A DNA stretch of 64,000 nucleotides, taken from Verrucomicrobiia bacterium (GTDB taxonomy: Bacteria > Verrucomicrobiota > Verrucomicrobiia > Verrucomicrobiales > DEV007). Location: the NCBI GenBank assembly GCA_030427505.1, contig JAUICH010000003.1, positions 186,001 to 250,000 on the forward strand. Direction: 5' to 3'. The notes under the pieces are model-generated. The model did not search any database. It was given only the letters and a program-made list of their open reading frames with translations, and was not told the origin of the DNA. The position numbers were made by a program, and so were the translations under genes. Position 1 is the stretch's first letter, and each line of letters opens with the position of its first letter. Shown piece after piece: positions 38,705 through 48,091 of the stretch.

Positions 38705-40534
38705 ATGAAGCTTCCTATGCGACTCTCCCCCACCCTGGCGGCGCCCCTTCTCTCAGTTTCCTTCAGCGCCCTGTCTCTGGCGACGCCCGGCGCGCTCCTG
38801 GCCCAGCAAACGGATGAAGCCATCCTGGCGGGCAGTCCCATCTTTTCCCCCACGGAAGGCTATGGCGGCATGGTAGCCAGTCAGGAGGCCCTGGCCACGC
38901 GGGCCGGGGTGGATGTTCTGCGGGAGGGAGGCAACGCGGTGGATGCCGCCGTCACTACCGCCTTCGCCCTGGCGGTCACCCTGCCCCGGGCCGGAAACCT
39001 GGGTGGTGGCGGTTTCATGCTGGTCCACTGGGCGGAAAGCGGCCAGACCATCGCCATCAACTTCCGGGAAACCGCGCCGGCTGCCGCGCACCGGGATCTG
39101 TTCCTGGACGCGAACGGGGAACCGGACGAGCAAAAGTCCCGCTTCAGCGCCCTGGCCAGCGGTGTGCCGGGCAGCGTGCGCGGCCTCTGCGACACGCTGG
39201 AACGCTACGGCACCATCTCCCTGGAGCGGGCCCTCCGGCCCGCCATCGAGCTTGCGGAAGGAGGCTTCGCCGTCACGCCCGATCTGGCGGACAGTCTGGC
39301 GAGCGTTCGCAAGGCGATGTCCGCGCACCCCGCCTCGAATGCCGCTTTTTATAAACCTGACGGCACTCTCTACAAACCGGACGAAATCCTCCGGCAACCA
39401 GACCTGGCCCAGACGCTTCGACTCATCTCCCAAAACGGACCGGACGGCTTCTACAAGGGCGAAGTCGCGGACAAGCTGGTGGCTTATCTGAAAGAGAAAG
39501 GCGGACTCATCACCCACGAAGACTTGGCGGCCTACCGGCCGGTCTTTACCGAGCCGGTCATGACCAGCTACCGCGGCTATCAGATTGCCGCCATGCCGCC
39601 CCCCAGTTCCGGCGTGTTTGTCCTGCAAATTCTGAAACTCCTGGAGCCCTTCGATCTCCACGCCTCGGGTCCCAATTCCGCTCAGACCATTCATCTTTTC
39701 GCGGAAGCCAGCAAACGCGCCTTTGCTGACCGCACCCAGTACCTGGGCGATCCGGCTTTCACCAAGGTGCCGGTGGAGGGGCTTCTTTCCGGTGACTACC
39801 TCAAGGAGCGACAGGCGGAAATCAATCCTGACAAACCCACTCCGGCGGATGCTATCTCCCATGGAACTCCGGCGGCAGACCGCGAGAGTCCGCAGACCAC
39901 GCACTTCAGTGTCATGGACGCCCAGGGAAATGCCGTGGTCGTGACGACGACCATCAATTTCAGCTATGGCAGCCGCCACATGGCTCCGGGAACTGGTTTT
40001 CTCCTGAACAACGAAATGGACGACTTTGTCAGCAAGCCGGGCGAGCCAAACGCCTTCGGTCTGCTGGGCGGGGACGCCAACGCGATCGAACCCGGCAAAC
40101 GCATGGCCAGTTCCATGAGCCCCACCCTGGTGTTCAAAGAGGGTAAGCCCTGGCTGGCCACGGGCAGCCCCGGCGGCAGCCGCATCATCACCACGGTGGC
40201 TCAGATGCTGATCAACGTGATCGACCACGACATGAACGTGGCCGAGGCCGCCGCCGCCCCAAGGGTGCATCACCAGTGGCAGCCGGACTACCTGCGCATC
40301 GAACGCGGCCTGAGCCCGGATACCGTCCGGCTGCTTGAGGAGAGAGGTTACGTCGTTAAGGTAGAGGCCACCATGGGTTCGACGCAGAGTATCCTCACGG
40401 AAAACGGACGTCTTTTCAGCGGGGCATCCGACCCACGCCGCCCAGGAGCCGAGACCGAGGCGGTGTCGCTCTCCCCCGTGAATCTGACTCCGCCGAAAAA
40501 ATCCGCGCCCGTGGCCAAACCCGTTGCCCGTTAA
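38705..40534 (+). CDS. ggt: Gamma-glutamyltransferase
   Basis: A 609-residue periplasmic enzyme that splits and transfers the gamma-glutamyl group of glutathione. A signal peptide ends near residue 34. The proenzyme cuts itself before the Thr of SPQTTHFSVMD (about residue 398). Other conserved points are GNLGGGGFMLVH and the second-subunit GSPGGSRIITTV. Length fits (580-610). The C-terminal 30 residues are a Pro/Lys tail beyond the family. A small membrane protein gene follows after 42 bp. Confidence 0.94.
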   Translation: MKLPMRLSPTLAAPLLSVSFSALSLATPGALLAQQTDEAILAGSPIFSPTEGYGGMVASQEALATRAGVDVLREGGNAVDAAVTTAFALAVTLPRAGNLGGGGFMLVHWAESGQTIAINFRETAPAAAHRDLFLDANGEPDEQKSRFSALASGVPGSVRGLCDTLERYGTISLERALRPAIELAEGGFAVTPDLADSLASVRKAMSAHPASNAAFYKPDGTLYKPDEILRQPDLAQTLRLISQNGPDGFYKGEVADKLVAYLKEKGGLITHEDLAAYRPVFTEPVMTSYRGYQIAAMPPPSSGVFVLQILKLLEPFDLHASGPNSAQTIHLFAEASKRAFADRTQYLGDPAFTKVPVEGLLSGDYLKERQAEINPDKPTPADAISHGTPAADRESPQTTHFSVMDAQGNAVVVTTTINFSYGSRHMAPGTGFLLNNEMDDFVSKPGEPNAFGLLGGDANAIEPGKRMASSMSPTLVFKEGKPWLATGSPGGSRIITTVAQMLINVIDHDMNVAEAAAAPRVHHQWQPDYLRIERGLSPDTVRLLEERGYVVKVEATMGSTQSILTENGRLFSGASDPRRPGAETEAVSLSPVNLTPPKKSAPVAKPVAR

Positions 40535-40576
40535 TTCTTTTTCCTAACCCTCACTCTGCATCTTCAACTCCTGGAA

Positions 40577-40951
40577 ATGAAAACTTTGTTCCTCATACTC
40601 GGCGCCGCGGTAGGTGGCGTGGCCGGTTACTTCTTGTATATCTGGATTGGTAACCAGGGGCTCCGGGCTCCGGTCATTCCAGGAGCGATGATCGGCTTCG
40701 GCGCCGCGCTGGCCCGCTACCGTTGTGTCTGGCTATCCCTGGCCTGTGGGCTGGCGGCCCTGGGCATGGGGATCTTCTGCGAGTGGAAATTTTACCCCTT
40801 TTCCGCCGACCAAAGCCTTTCCTATTTCCTTTCTCACTTGAGCGACCTAAAGACGGTCGTCATCATCGGGATTTGTCTGGGTGGCGTTCTGGGATTCTAC
40901 CTTCCCTTTCGTAGCGGCCCCAAGGTTGCCAAGGTTTCATCCGCAAGTTGA
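40577..40951 (+). CDS. Small membrane protein, unknown
   Basis: A 124-residue protein with four hydrophobic helices (about residues 3-22, 30-48, 51-68 and 92-112) separated by short loops. No motif was recognised. It starts 42 bp after ggt, with GGAA just upstream of the ATG, and may be co-transcribed with it. It converges with the ElyC-type gene. Confidence 0.65.
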   Translation: MKTLFLILGAAVGGVAGYFLYIWIGNQGLRAPVIPGAMIGFGAALARYRCVWLSLACGLAALGMGIFCEWKFYPFSADQSLSYFLSHLSDLKTVVIIGICLGGVLGFYLPFRSGPKVAKVSSAS

Positions 40952-40972
40952 AGCCGAATCGGGCTGCTTCCG

Positions 40973-41851
40973 CTACTGGCCACCGCCGTCCGGAGTAGCC
41001 GATTGCGGTGGGGTCTTGCAAAGCTGGCCCCGCATTCTGGACCACAGCATGCCGAGGTACTCGTGCAGGGCGGTATCCACCCGGTCCAGGTTGGAAAGCT
41101 TGGGCACGAAACTACCAAAGCCGATTCCCCGGTGACGGTTCACGGGATCGGTCCGGATATCCGCGGGAGCGGCGGTAGGTGTCAGTCCACTCGCTTCAAA
41201 AAGAGCCATCGCCCGCGGCAGGTGACTCGCGGAGCTTACCAGGACAAAGCTCTTTCCCCGGAGCCTCTCCTTCAGGAGACGCACATGGTCCGGGGTGTCC
41301 CGGGCCTCGGTTTCTATCTCGATCTGGCCGCCTTCCATTCCTAACAAAACGGCCACGTTCGCCATGACTTCAGACACGGGGGGAAATTCCTCCCGAGCCT
41401 TCCCGCCCGTGAAGACCACCCTTGCCTCCGGGTAGGCTTTGTGCACCCGCACGGCTTCAGCCACCCGCGCCAAGGTGACGCCGGTCAACTGGGATGTCAG
41501 CGGCTTGGCTTCATCATATTCATAGCCTTCGGAAAGCACCACGATGTAGGCCGGATCTTCCGCCATCGCGGATTCATCGGTCAATTTCAGGGGAGGATAG
41601 CGTTGCTCCAGGGGCTTCAACAAGGCGGTCGAAACCGGATCGATGCTGAACAGGTAGAGCAACGCGATTGCCAGGCCCACACAAGAAAGCCCGGCCCGGC
41701 GCAGAAAGGGAATGTGCCGGGGAGGTTCGTCCCAGCCTCTTCTCCGGACACAAAACAGCAACAGGACAAAACCCAGGCAGAGAATCTCCAGCAGAAAAGG
41801 AACCGGCTGCAGAAATACCGCGATTGCTTTCTTCAACGCAAAGCCATCCAT
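40973..41851 (-). CDS. ElyC/SanA/YdcF-family DUF218 protein
   Basis: A 292-residue membrane protein with two N-terminal helices (about residues 10-33 and 50-68) followed by a DUF218 domain: YIVVLSEGYEYDE, VVFTGGKARE, EARDTPDHVRLL and VLVSSASHLPRAMALFEASGL, with HLPRA the family signature. ElyC and SanA affect envelope integrity and polyprenyl-carrier metabolism. The ATG at 41851 was chosen; a GTG at 41905 would add 18 residues. It follows the unknown 227-residue gene by 84 bp on the same strand. Confidence 0.85.
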   Translation of the reverse strand: MDGFALKKAIAVFLQPVPFLLEILCLGFVLLLFCVRRRGWDEPPRHIPFLRRAGLSCVGLAIALLYLFSIDPVSTALLKPLEQRYPPLKLTDESAMAEDPAYIVVLSEGYEYDEAKPLTSQLTGVTLARVAEAVRVHKAYPEARVVFTGGKAREEFPPVSEVMANVAVLLGMEGGQIEIETEARDTPDHVRLLKERLRGKSFVLVSSASHLPRAMALFEASGLTPTAAPADIRTDPVNRHRGIGFGSFVPKLSNLDRVDTALHEYLGMLWSRMRGQLCKTPPQSATPDGGGQ

Positions 41852-41935
41852 ATGGTCGAAAGGATAATCCAGCGCCCCAGCCTCAGCCAGTGGCAATACA
41901 GACACGCGCCAAATGACATGGCTTCCGTGTCCTTC

Positions 41936-42619
41936 TCACTGGATTACGTCCATCTGGACCAAAGGTATGTAGACATCAATCCGTTCCTGCTTGAGGCCGT
42001 AGTGGTCGATGAAGCGCCGGCGCACTTCATTCACGTTCAAGCCCAGGGCAATCTCCTCGTTGTCGATCGAGATCGTGGAAACGAAACCTTTCCTCAAAAC
42101 CAGCGACAAGTGATCGCTTTCCCAGGCTTCGTCCACGTCCAGATTTACCTCGTTGTTCAACCACCTGGACGAAGAGGCCATCGGCATGGAGACCAGCGAG
42201 GGCGATACGTTGCGCCACCGCTCCTCCAGGCCCACCCAACGCGGAAACCCCAGGGTAATCACCCGCTCACCCTGAAATGACATCAAGAGCGGACTATCCA
42301 GAGGAATACGCTCGTGAACGATCTCGCCGCTGTCGTCCCGATAAACGTAGCAGACCTTCTGGGCGCGCCATTCCCCGCTCAGACGCCCGAGATGCTGGCG
42401 AAGGGTCCAGCGAATCCGGAATCTTTCCAATGGCGAATAAAAGGCCGTGACCCCCTTCAAGACCGGCTCCCGCCAGGAGTCTGGCAGCCATTCGGTCAGC
42501 ACCCCGTCAAACTGATACTGCCGGGTATCTCCTCCACCGACGAAGTAAAGGAAGCTCCCGATATATACCAATCCGAGCGCAAACAAACCCAACCCGGACC
42601 TCAAGAGAATCTTTTTCAT
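41936..42619 (-). CDS. Unknown single-helix membrane protein
   Basis: A 227-residue protein with a hydrophobic N-terminal helix (about residues 9-29) and an extracytoplasmic domain. It has no recognised motif. It precedes the ElyC-type gene by 84 bp on the same strand and may serve the same envelope role. Confidence 0.65.
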   Translation of the reverse strand: MKKILLRSGLGLFALGLVYIGSFLYFVGGGDTRQYQFDGVLTEWLPDSWREPVLKGVTAFYSPLERFRIRWTLRQHLGRLSGEWRAQKVCYVYRDDSGEIVHERIPLDSPLLMSFQGERVITLGFPRWVGLEERWRNVSPSLVSMPMASSSRWLNNEVNLDVDEAWESDHLSLVLRKGFVSTISIDNEEIALGLNVNEVRRRFIDHYGLKQERIDVYIPLVQMDVIQ

Positions 42620-42701
42620 ATGGTAACTCGCCTGGTGGTTGGTGGTCTGCCCGAGCTTCCGGATCCGGGAAAGGACGTAAGAAGCCCCACGGGTCTAAAT
42701 T

Positions 42702-42740
42702 TTTGCGATTTATTACAAATACCATAAATATTAGCGCAAC
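42702..42740 (-). promoter_or_regulatory. Candidate sigma70-type promoter for the 41936-42619 gene
   Basis: On the minus strand, TTGCGC (42739-42734) and TAATAA (42715-42710) are separated by 18 bases in a markedly AT-rich stretch, about 80 bases before the start codon. This is a reading of two boxes by eye only. Confidence 0.35.
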
Positions 42741-42776
42741 GTAGATAAATTTCAAGGGTAGATGGGGATCTGAAAC

Positions 42777-42797
42777 CCGTGTGCCCGCCGCACACGG
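42777..42797. other. Perfect 8-bp hairpin
   Basis: CCGTGTGC and GCACACGG form a perfect stem around a 5-nt loop in the gap between the 69-residue gene and the envelope gene pair. It could be the terminator of the minus-strand gene at 42881, although a T-run is lacking. Confidence 0.35.
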
Positions 42798-42880
42798 TCC
42801 GATTCCTGCGGTGCTTCCGCGGTTCCCTTAAGGAACTTTCGCTTCAACGTCCGGAAAACCCGAGATTTTCGGATTTTCCT

Positions 42881-43090
42881 CTAGGATCTTGGCTCGGAAC
42901 TAAACACCCCGTGGGAGTAGAGGTGCGCATCCTGCTCATTTGTCGCGGAGGCCTGGAGCAGCCATTGGTTCCAGACCTCATTCAATTCCTCCCAAGAAAG
43001 TTTTTTTAGATCTAAATCTTCTTCGCTGAGGAAGTGGTCGGTTTCCGTGGAAACATTCAGAGCTCCCGCGTTGGATTCTTCGGCAGGCAT
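42881..43090 (-). CDS. Small acidic protein, unknown
   Basis: A 69-residue acidic protein with LSEEDLDLKKLSWEELNEVW and a C-terminal SHGVFSSEPRS. A good ribosome site (AAGGAAG, about 7 bases before the ATG at 43090) and helix-forming composition support a real gene. From memory, short proteins with SWEEL and a SHGVF tail are found in other Verrucomicrobiota. Function is unknown. Confidence 0.6.
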   Translation of the reverse strand: MPAEESNAGALNVSTETDHFLSEEDLDLKKLSWEELNEVWNQWLLQASATNEQDAHLYSHGVFSSEPRS

Positions 43091-43174
43091 GTTTTCGCTT
43101 CCTTGGTGACGATAGCGTGAGCATCAATCAGCGGCAAGCCTTCGATTCTTTCGCGAACTTTGGGCCAATGTTCC

Positions 43175-43879
43175 CTACTCCGGCCCCCCGTAGCGATAGT
43201 GCCCGACCACTTTCCATTGGAGGACTCCGTAGTCGAGTTCCGGTCCGCCGCCGATGTTGTGCACGAACCAGGCTTGTTCGGTCTGTCTGCCTTTGGGAGG
43301 TTCCACCACGATGCCGATGTGCCAGAGGTTCCGGCCATTCAGATCCCAGGTCACAAGGTCGCCCGGGCGGTAGTCCGCTTCGTCTTTTGAAACAGGCAGG
43401 GACGCGCCCCGCCTTTTGAAGAAGGTTTCGAGATTCGGCACCCTGCGGTGGTCGATGTTGGTGTCCGGGCGGCTCAGTCCCCACATCTTTGGGTAGGCGG
43501 AGAAATTCGCCTTCATGTCTTCGTGGACCAACTGCTGGAGGTCGATCCCCAGCTTGCGGTAGCTGCGGACGACCACGTCCGTACACACGCCGGTGTCCGC
43601 AGGCACGTCGCCCCCTGGGTAGGGAATGGAAACGTAGGCGGGATCGTAGCGCACGGTCTGCTGGGTGCGCTCCCAGGCAGCGGCGGAAAGCCGGTCGAAG
43701 AATCCCTCCCCGCCGGATGGCGGCGGGACCACCGCGTCTACATTCGACGCTTCATCTACGACAGCGTTCTCTTCCGCCCCGATGCAAAAGAGCCCGGCAG
43801 AGACCGCGGTAATTACAGCCGCAATCCCCAGATCCTTCCAAACGGCCAAAGCCCTATTGCCAAAAGCAGACACGCTCAT
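43175..43879 (-). CDS. DUF1287 family protein
   Basis: A 234-residue exported protein with an N-terminal hydrophobic segment (about residues 16-33). The DUF1287 domain, an NlpC/P60-like fold, shows TGVCTDVVVRSYRKLGID (nucleophile Cys), the downstream LWHIGIVV (His) and FVHNIGGGPEL. YPGGDVPADTGVC is the usual lead-in. These proteins are thought to be peptidoglycan or amide hydrolases. Confidence 0.85.
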   Translation of the reverse strand: MSVSAFGNRALAVWKDLGIAAVITAVSAGLFCIGAEENAVVDEASNVDAVVPPPSGGEGFFDRLSAAAWERTQQTVRYDPAYVSIPYPGGDVPADTGVCTDVVVRSYRKLGIDLQQLVHEDMKANFSAYPKMWGLSRPDTNIDHRRVPNLETFFKRRGASLPVSKDEADYRPGDLVTWDLNGRNLWHIGIVVEPPKGRQTEQAWFVHNIGGGPELDYGVLQWKVVGHYRYGGPE

Positions 43880-43935
43880 TCCCTGAATACGGCCAAACCA
43901 ACGAGCATCTTTCTTTTTTCACGACTCTTTGGGTC

Positions 43936-45132
43936 TCACTTCCACCCCACGGCGTCCCGGACTTTCACGAAGGCTCGCACCGCTTCGTCCAGGTCGGCCT
44001 CCGTGTGAGCGGCGGAAACCTGGGTGCGGATGCGGGCTTTCCCTTCCGGCACCACGGGAAAGAAAAAGCCCATGGCATAGACTCCGTGGTCCAGCAAACC
44101 GGCGGACGCCTCCTGCGCGACGCGGGCCTCGCCCAGCATGATGGGCACGATGGGATGGGCTTCGCCTCGCGAAATGGAGAAGCCCTCCTCCAGCAGGCGC
44201 TGGCGGTAGTAGTGGGTGTTTGCCCAGAGGCGATCCATCAGTTCCGTGGAGGCGGACACCATCCCCAGGGCCTTCAGCGTGGCGCCGCAAATGGCTGGGG
44301 CCAGGCTGTTGGAAAAAAGGTAAGGACGGGAGCGCTGGCGAAGCAGCTCCACGATTTCCCGGCTGGCGCTGACGTAGCCGCCGCTGGCGCCGCCCAGGGC
44401 TTTGCCAAAGGTGCCAGTCAGAATGTCCACCCGCCCCAAGCAGTTCCGGTGTTCGTGCGTGCCGCGCCCGGCCGCTCCCAGGAAACCGGTGGCATGGCAG
44501 TCGTCCACCATGACCAGGGCGTCGTACTTTTCCGCCAGATCGCAAATGGCATCCAGCCGCGCGATGACGCCGTCCATGCTGAACACTCCATCGGTGGCGA
44601 TGATGATGTGCCGGGCACCGTCCTCTCGCGCCTGCTTGAGCTGAGTTTCCAGGTCAGACGGATCGTTGTTCCCGTAGCGATAGCGCTTTGCCTTACACAG
44701 CCGCACGCCATCGATGATGCTGGCGTGGTTCAACTCGTCACTGACGATGGCGTCCTCCGGTCCCAACAACGGTTCGAAGACGCCGCCATTCGCGTCGAAA
44801 CACGCGGCATAGAGAATGGTGTCTTCCGTGCCGAGAAACTCCGATACGGCTAGCTCCACTTCCTTGTGAATTTCCTGCGTGCCGCAGATGAACCGCACGG
44901 AGGACAGGCCGTAGCCCCAGCGCTCCAGCGCTGCTTGAGCCGCCGCCATGATATCCGGGTGGTTGGACAGCCCCAGATAGTTGTTGGCGCAAAGGTTGAT
45001 CACCTCGCGCCCATCCGCCAGACGGATACGGGCCGCCTGTTGGCTGGAGATGAGCCGCTCTTCCTTGTAGAGGCCGTTCTCGCGAACGCGGCTCAGTTCT
45101 TCAGTCAGAAAAGCGCGAAAGGAATTTTTCAT
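43936..45132 (-). CDS. kbl: Glycine C-acetyltransferase (2-amino-3-ketobutyrate CoA ligase)
   Basis: A 398-residue PLP enzyme of the alpha-oxoamine synthase family, converting 2-amino-3-ketobutyrate and CoA to glycine and acetyl-CoA. Visible are [28 protein letters not shown], and the PLP Lys in [14 protein letters not shown]. Length is exactly that of E. coli Kbl. It follows tdh by 31 bp, the standard threonine-catabolic pair. Confidence 0.95.
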   Translation of the reverse strand: MKNSFRAFLTEELSRVRENGLYKEERLISSQQAARIRLADGREVINLCANNYLGLSNHPDIMAAAQAALERWGYGLSSVRFICGTQEIHKEVELAVSEFLGTEDTILYAACFDANGGVFEPLLGPEDAIVSDELNHASIIDGVRLCKAKRYRYGNNDPSDLETQLKQAREDGARHIIIATDGVFSMDGVIARLDAICDLAEKYDALVMVDDCHATGFLGAAGRGTHEHRNCLGRVDILTGTFGKALGGASGGYVSASREIVELLRQRSRPYLFSNSLAPAICGATLKALGMVSASTELMDRLWANTHYYRQRLLEEGFSISRGEAHPIVPIMLGEARVAQEASAGLLDHGVYAMGFFFPVVPEGKARIRTQVSAAHTEADLDEAVRAFVKVRDAVGWK

Positions 45133-45163
45133 GGGGGAATTGTTCGGTGCGTTCTGTAATGAA

Positions 45164-46192
45164 TTACGTCCAGTCCATCACCACCTTGCCACTCTGTCCG
45201 CTTCTCATGACAGAAAACGCTTCCTGGAAGTCAGAATAGGAAAAGCGGTGGGTAATGACCGGCGAAATGTCGAGTCCGCTCTGGATCATGGCGGTCATCT
45301 TGTACCAGGTCTCATACATTTCCCGGCCATAGATACCTTTGATGGTCAGCCCATTAAAGATGACCTTGTCCCAGTCGATGGCGGCGGGTTCGGGGAAGAT
45401 GCCGAGCAGCGCCACCTTTCCGCCGTGGCAGGCGTTTTCCAGGATATCCGTCAGGGCCCCGGGAGCGCCGGACATTTCCAGGCTGACGTCAAAGCCTTCT
45501 TTCATGCCCAACTGTTCCTGCGCGGCCCGGACCGTTTCTCCCTTGCCGAGATTCACCGTGACCGTGGCGCCCATCGCCCGCGCGAGGTCCAGGCGATAGT
45601 CGTTGAAGTCGCTCACCACCACATGGCGGGCTCCGGCATGCTTCGCGATGGCGGTGACCATGATGCCGATGGGTCCCGCGCCCGTGATCAGCACGTCTTC
45701 CCCCAGGACATCGAAGACCAGTGCGCTGTGCACCGCGTTCCCCAGAGGATCGAAGCAAGAAATCTGCTCCATCGGGATGCCGGGGTCCGCGTGCCAGACG
45801 TTCGCCATGGGCACGCTGATGAATTCCGCGAAAGCGCCCGGCCGGTTCACACCCACGCCCTTGGTGTGCGCGCAGAGGTGACGGCGGCCCGCCAGGCAGT
45901 TCCGGCAATGACCACACACGATGTGGCCCTCCGCGCTGACGATCTCTCCGGGGTGGAAGTCGTGTACGTTGCTGCCCACTGCCTCGATCTTCCCCCCAAA
46001 CTCGTGCCCCACCACCATGGGCACCGGGATGGTCCGCTGGGCCCAGGCGTCCCAGTTGTAGATGTGGACGTCTGTCCCACAGATGGAGGTTTTCTCCACC
46101 CGGATCAGCACGTCATTGATTCCGATTTCCGGCTCCGGCACGTCTTCCAGCCAGAGCCCCTCCGTTGCCTCACGTTTTACGAGAGCTTTCAT
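45164..46192 (-). CDS. tdh: L-threonine 3-dehydrogenase
   Basis: A 342-residue zinc-containing medium-chain dehydrogenase that oxidises threonine to 2-amino-3-ketobutyrate. The catalytic zinc ligands are in [13 protein letters not shown] and [12 protein letters not shown], the structural zinc Cys group is [15 protein letters not shown], and the NAD loop is [15 protein letters not shown]. Length matches E. coli Tdh. kbl follows after 31 bp. Confidence 0.95.
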   Translation of the reverse strand: MKALVKREATEGLWLEDVPEPEIGINDVLIRVEKTSICGTDVHIYNWDAWAQRTIPVPMVVGHEFGGKIEAVGSNVHDFHPGEIVSAEGHIVCGHCRNCLAGRRHLCAHTKGVGVNRPGAFAEFISVPMANVWHADPGIPMEQISCFDPLGNAVHSALVFDVLGEDVLITGAGPIGIMVTAIAKHAGARHVVVSDFNDYRLDLARAMGATVTVNLGKGETVRAAQEQLGMKEGFDVSLEMSGAPGALTDILENACHGGKVALLGIFPEPAAIDWDKVIFNGLTIKGIYGREMYETWYKMTAMIQSGLDISPVITHRFSYSDFQEAFSVMRSGQSGKVVMDWT

Positions 46193-46351
46193 TCAGGGGT
46201 ATTGAGAGAGGTTACTGCTGCTCATTCTTCATACGCGGCGCCGGGCCTTGGCACAATTGCGTATGACGCGCTTTCCCATAAATACTGGACGATTCCACCG
46301 CCCTGACACAGATTGAGGGATTCGAAAAACGTAAAATCCCGAGACGAACTC

Positions 46352-47692
46352 ATGAGCGACACGAATCAACCCTCTTCCCCAGCCACCCCCACCAGCCGCC
46401 GTCACTTTTTGAAAGCCGCCGGCGCCGCCGCCGTTACGGGCGCGGCGGTCTCCCAGATTGCCTTTCCGACCGTCACCTTTGGGGTTCCTAATGACAAGAA
46501 GCTCAAGATCGGCCTGATCGGCGCGGGAGGACGCGGGACCGGCGCCGCCGCCCAGGCGCTGACCGCGGACGACAACGTGGAACTGACCGCCATTGGCGAC
46601 CTCTACCAGCAGAAGATCGTCCTGCAGATCCGCCAGCTCGCCGCCGCCGACCCGAAAGCGGCCGCCAAGCTCAACCTGGGGAACAACATTTTCGCCGGTC
46701 TGGACGCCTACAAGCAGGTCATGGACACTGGAGTCGATATCGTGCTCCTGACCACGCCTCCCGGCTTCCGGCCCACGCACTTCCGGGAAGCGGTGGAACG
46801 CGGCATTCACGTTTTTGCCGAAAAACCCTGCGCTTCCGATGTGGAAGGGGTAAACAAATTCCTGGAAGCCGGAAAACTGGCCCGGGAAAAAGACGTCTCC
46901 GTGCTGGCGGGATTTTGCTACCGTTACAACGACGCGGCCCGCGAACTCTTCAAGCGCATCCTGGACGGTGAGATTGGCGACGTGCATAGCATGCATTCCT
47001 TCTACTACGCGGACATCGCGAAGCCCATGCCCCCGGCGGAAGACCGCCCGGCTGGCATGAGTGACGTGGAATGGCAGTTGAAGAACTGGTACAACTTCAC
47101 CTGGCTCAGCGGCGACGGCCTGGTGGAACAGGGCATCCACAACGTGGACCGCGTGCGCTGGGCCTTGAACGATGCCATGCCCGTTAAGGCCTATGGCTCC
47201 GGCGGCCGGCAGCGGCCCAATAACGAGGGCAACATCTACGATCACTTCGACGTGACCTATGAGTTCGAAAACGATGTCCGCGCTTTCGTGGCCTGGCGTC
47301 AATACATGCCCGGCACCTACAACACGACCGTCGATTATATCTACGGCACCAAGGGCATGGCCTCCTTCAGCCACTTGGGCGGTGAGATCAAAGGCGAAAA
47401 TAATTGGAAGTACCGCCGCCCTCGCGAGCCGAGAAACATGTATCAGATCGAGCACAACGAGTTCTTTGCCGACATCCGGGAAGGAAAACGCCACGCCGAC
47501 GAAGAGTGGATGGCGGACTCCACCCTGATGGGCATCATGGGCCGCATGGTCTGCTACACCGGTAAAGACCTCAGCCTCGAGGACGTGAAGACCAGCGGCG
47601 AAAACCTCGTCCCTGATAACCTGACTTGGGACAGCGAACTGCCCATCCGCCCGATGGCGATTCCAGGCGTGGCGGAAACACAGAACGTCTGA
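46352..47692 (+). CDS. Tat-exported Gfo/Idh/MocA oxidoreductase
   Basis: A 446-residue NAD(P)-dependent sugar oxidoreductase exported by the Tat pathway: the twin-Arg signal is SRRHFLKAAGAAAVTGAAV (about residues 15-33). The nucleotide loop GLIGAGGRGTGAAAQAL follows at about 52, and the catalytic Lys is in FAEKPCASDVEG. Such exported oxidoreductases are numerous in Verrucomicrobiota and Planctomycetota. The ATG at 46352 was chosen over a TTG at 46313, which adds no signal-peptide sequence. A strong terminator follows. Confidence 0.88.
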   Translation: MSDTNQPSSPATPTSRRHFLKAAGAAAVTGAAVSQIAFPTVTFGVPNDKKLKIGLIGAGGRGTGAAAQALTADDNVELTAIGDLYQQKIVLQIRQLAAADPKAAAKLNLGNNIFAGLDAYKQVMDTGVDIVLLTTPPGFRPTHFREAVERGIHVFAEKPCASDVEGVNKFLEAGKLAREKDVSVLAGFCYRYNDAARELFKRILDGEIGDVHSMHSFYYADIAKPMPPAEDRPAGMSDVEWQLKNWYNFTWLSGDGLVEQGIHNVDRVRWALNDAMPVKAYGSGGRQRPNNEGNIYDHFDVTYEFENDVRAFVAWRQYMPGTYNTTVDYIYGTKGMASFSHLGGEIKGENNWKYRRPREPRNMYQIEHNEFFADIREGKRHADEEWMADSTLMGIMGRMVCYTGKDLSLEDVKTSGENLVPDNLTWDSELPIRPMAIPGVAETQNV

Positions 47693-47757
47693 CGGCGCCG
47701 GATCGTGTTGTGGGCCGCCGCGCCTCCAACCGGTTACATGAACCAAGCACTCGAAGA

Positions 47758-47784
47758 ACGCGTCCCGGATGGGGCGCGTTTTTT
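47758..47784 (+). terminator. Rho-independent terminator of the Gfo/Idh gene
   Basis: ACGCGTCCC (47758-47766) pairs with GGGGCGCGT (47771-47779, one G-T pair) around a 4-nt loop, followed by a run of T from 47779. It is 65 bp past the stop codon. Confidence 0.85.
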
Positions 47785-48091
47785 GTATCCCCATGAAACC
47801 CGTGCCGCCAGCCTCCCTCTGGCCTCCCTTCTCCCCCCTCTGTCTCTCCCGCCGCGCGGATGAACGTGTCTGTTTTGGGTAAGAAGCCGCATAAGACTTG
47901 CTTCCAGTACACCCATCCGCTCACAAAACCTTTACAATATAGTCTTTGCGAAATTTCCGGGAATTATTTAAGAGTCCCTAAGTGAACCGGCTCCACTCAC
48001 TTCCATCCATCACGCCCGCGCCGTTTTCACATCACGCCAGTTAGTGGTTACGGGCGTATCGCAAACTTACAACGCCAATCCGCTGCTCAAC
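47785..48091. other. 307-bp intergenic region upstream of the two-partner secretion pair
   Basis: No gene is seen. A relatively AT-rich stretch about 47925-47975 may hold the promoter for the secretion operon; TTGCGA and TAAGAG near 47947-47975 are separated by 17 bases, but the match is weak. Confidence 0.4.

Noticed and set aside
38753-40273. 506-codon minus-strand frame across ggt
   Set aside because: It is antisense to a certain enzyme gene.
43057-43338. Frame with VRERIEGLPLIDAHAIV resembling a toxin
   Set aside because: It overlaps the DUF1287 gene in another frame and has no conserved acidic residues expected of a PIN domain.
46229-47794. 521-codon minus-strand open frame across the Gfo/Idh gene
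   Set aside because: It is antisense to a gene with a clear Tat signal and nucleotide loop.
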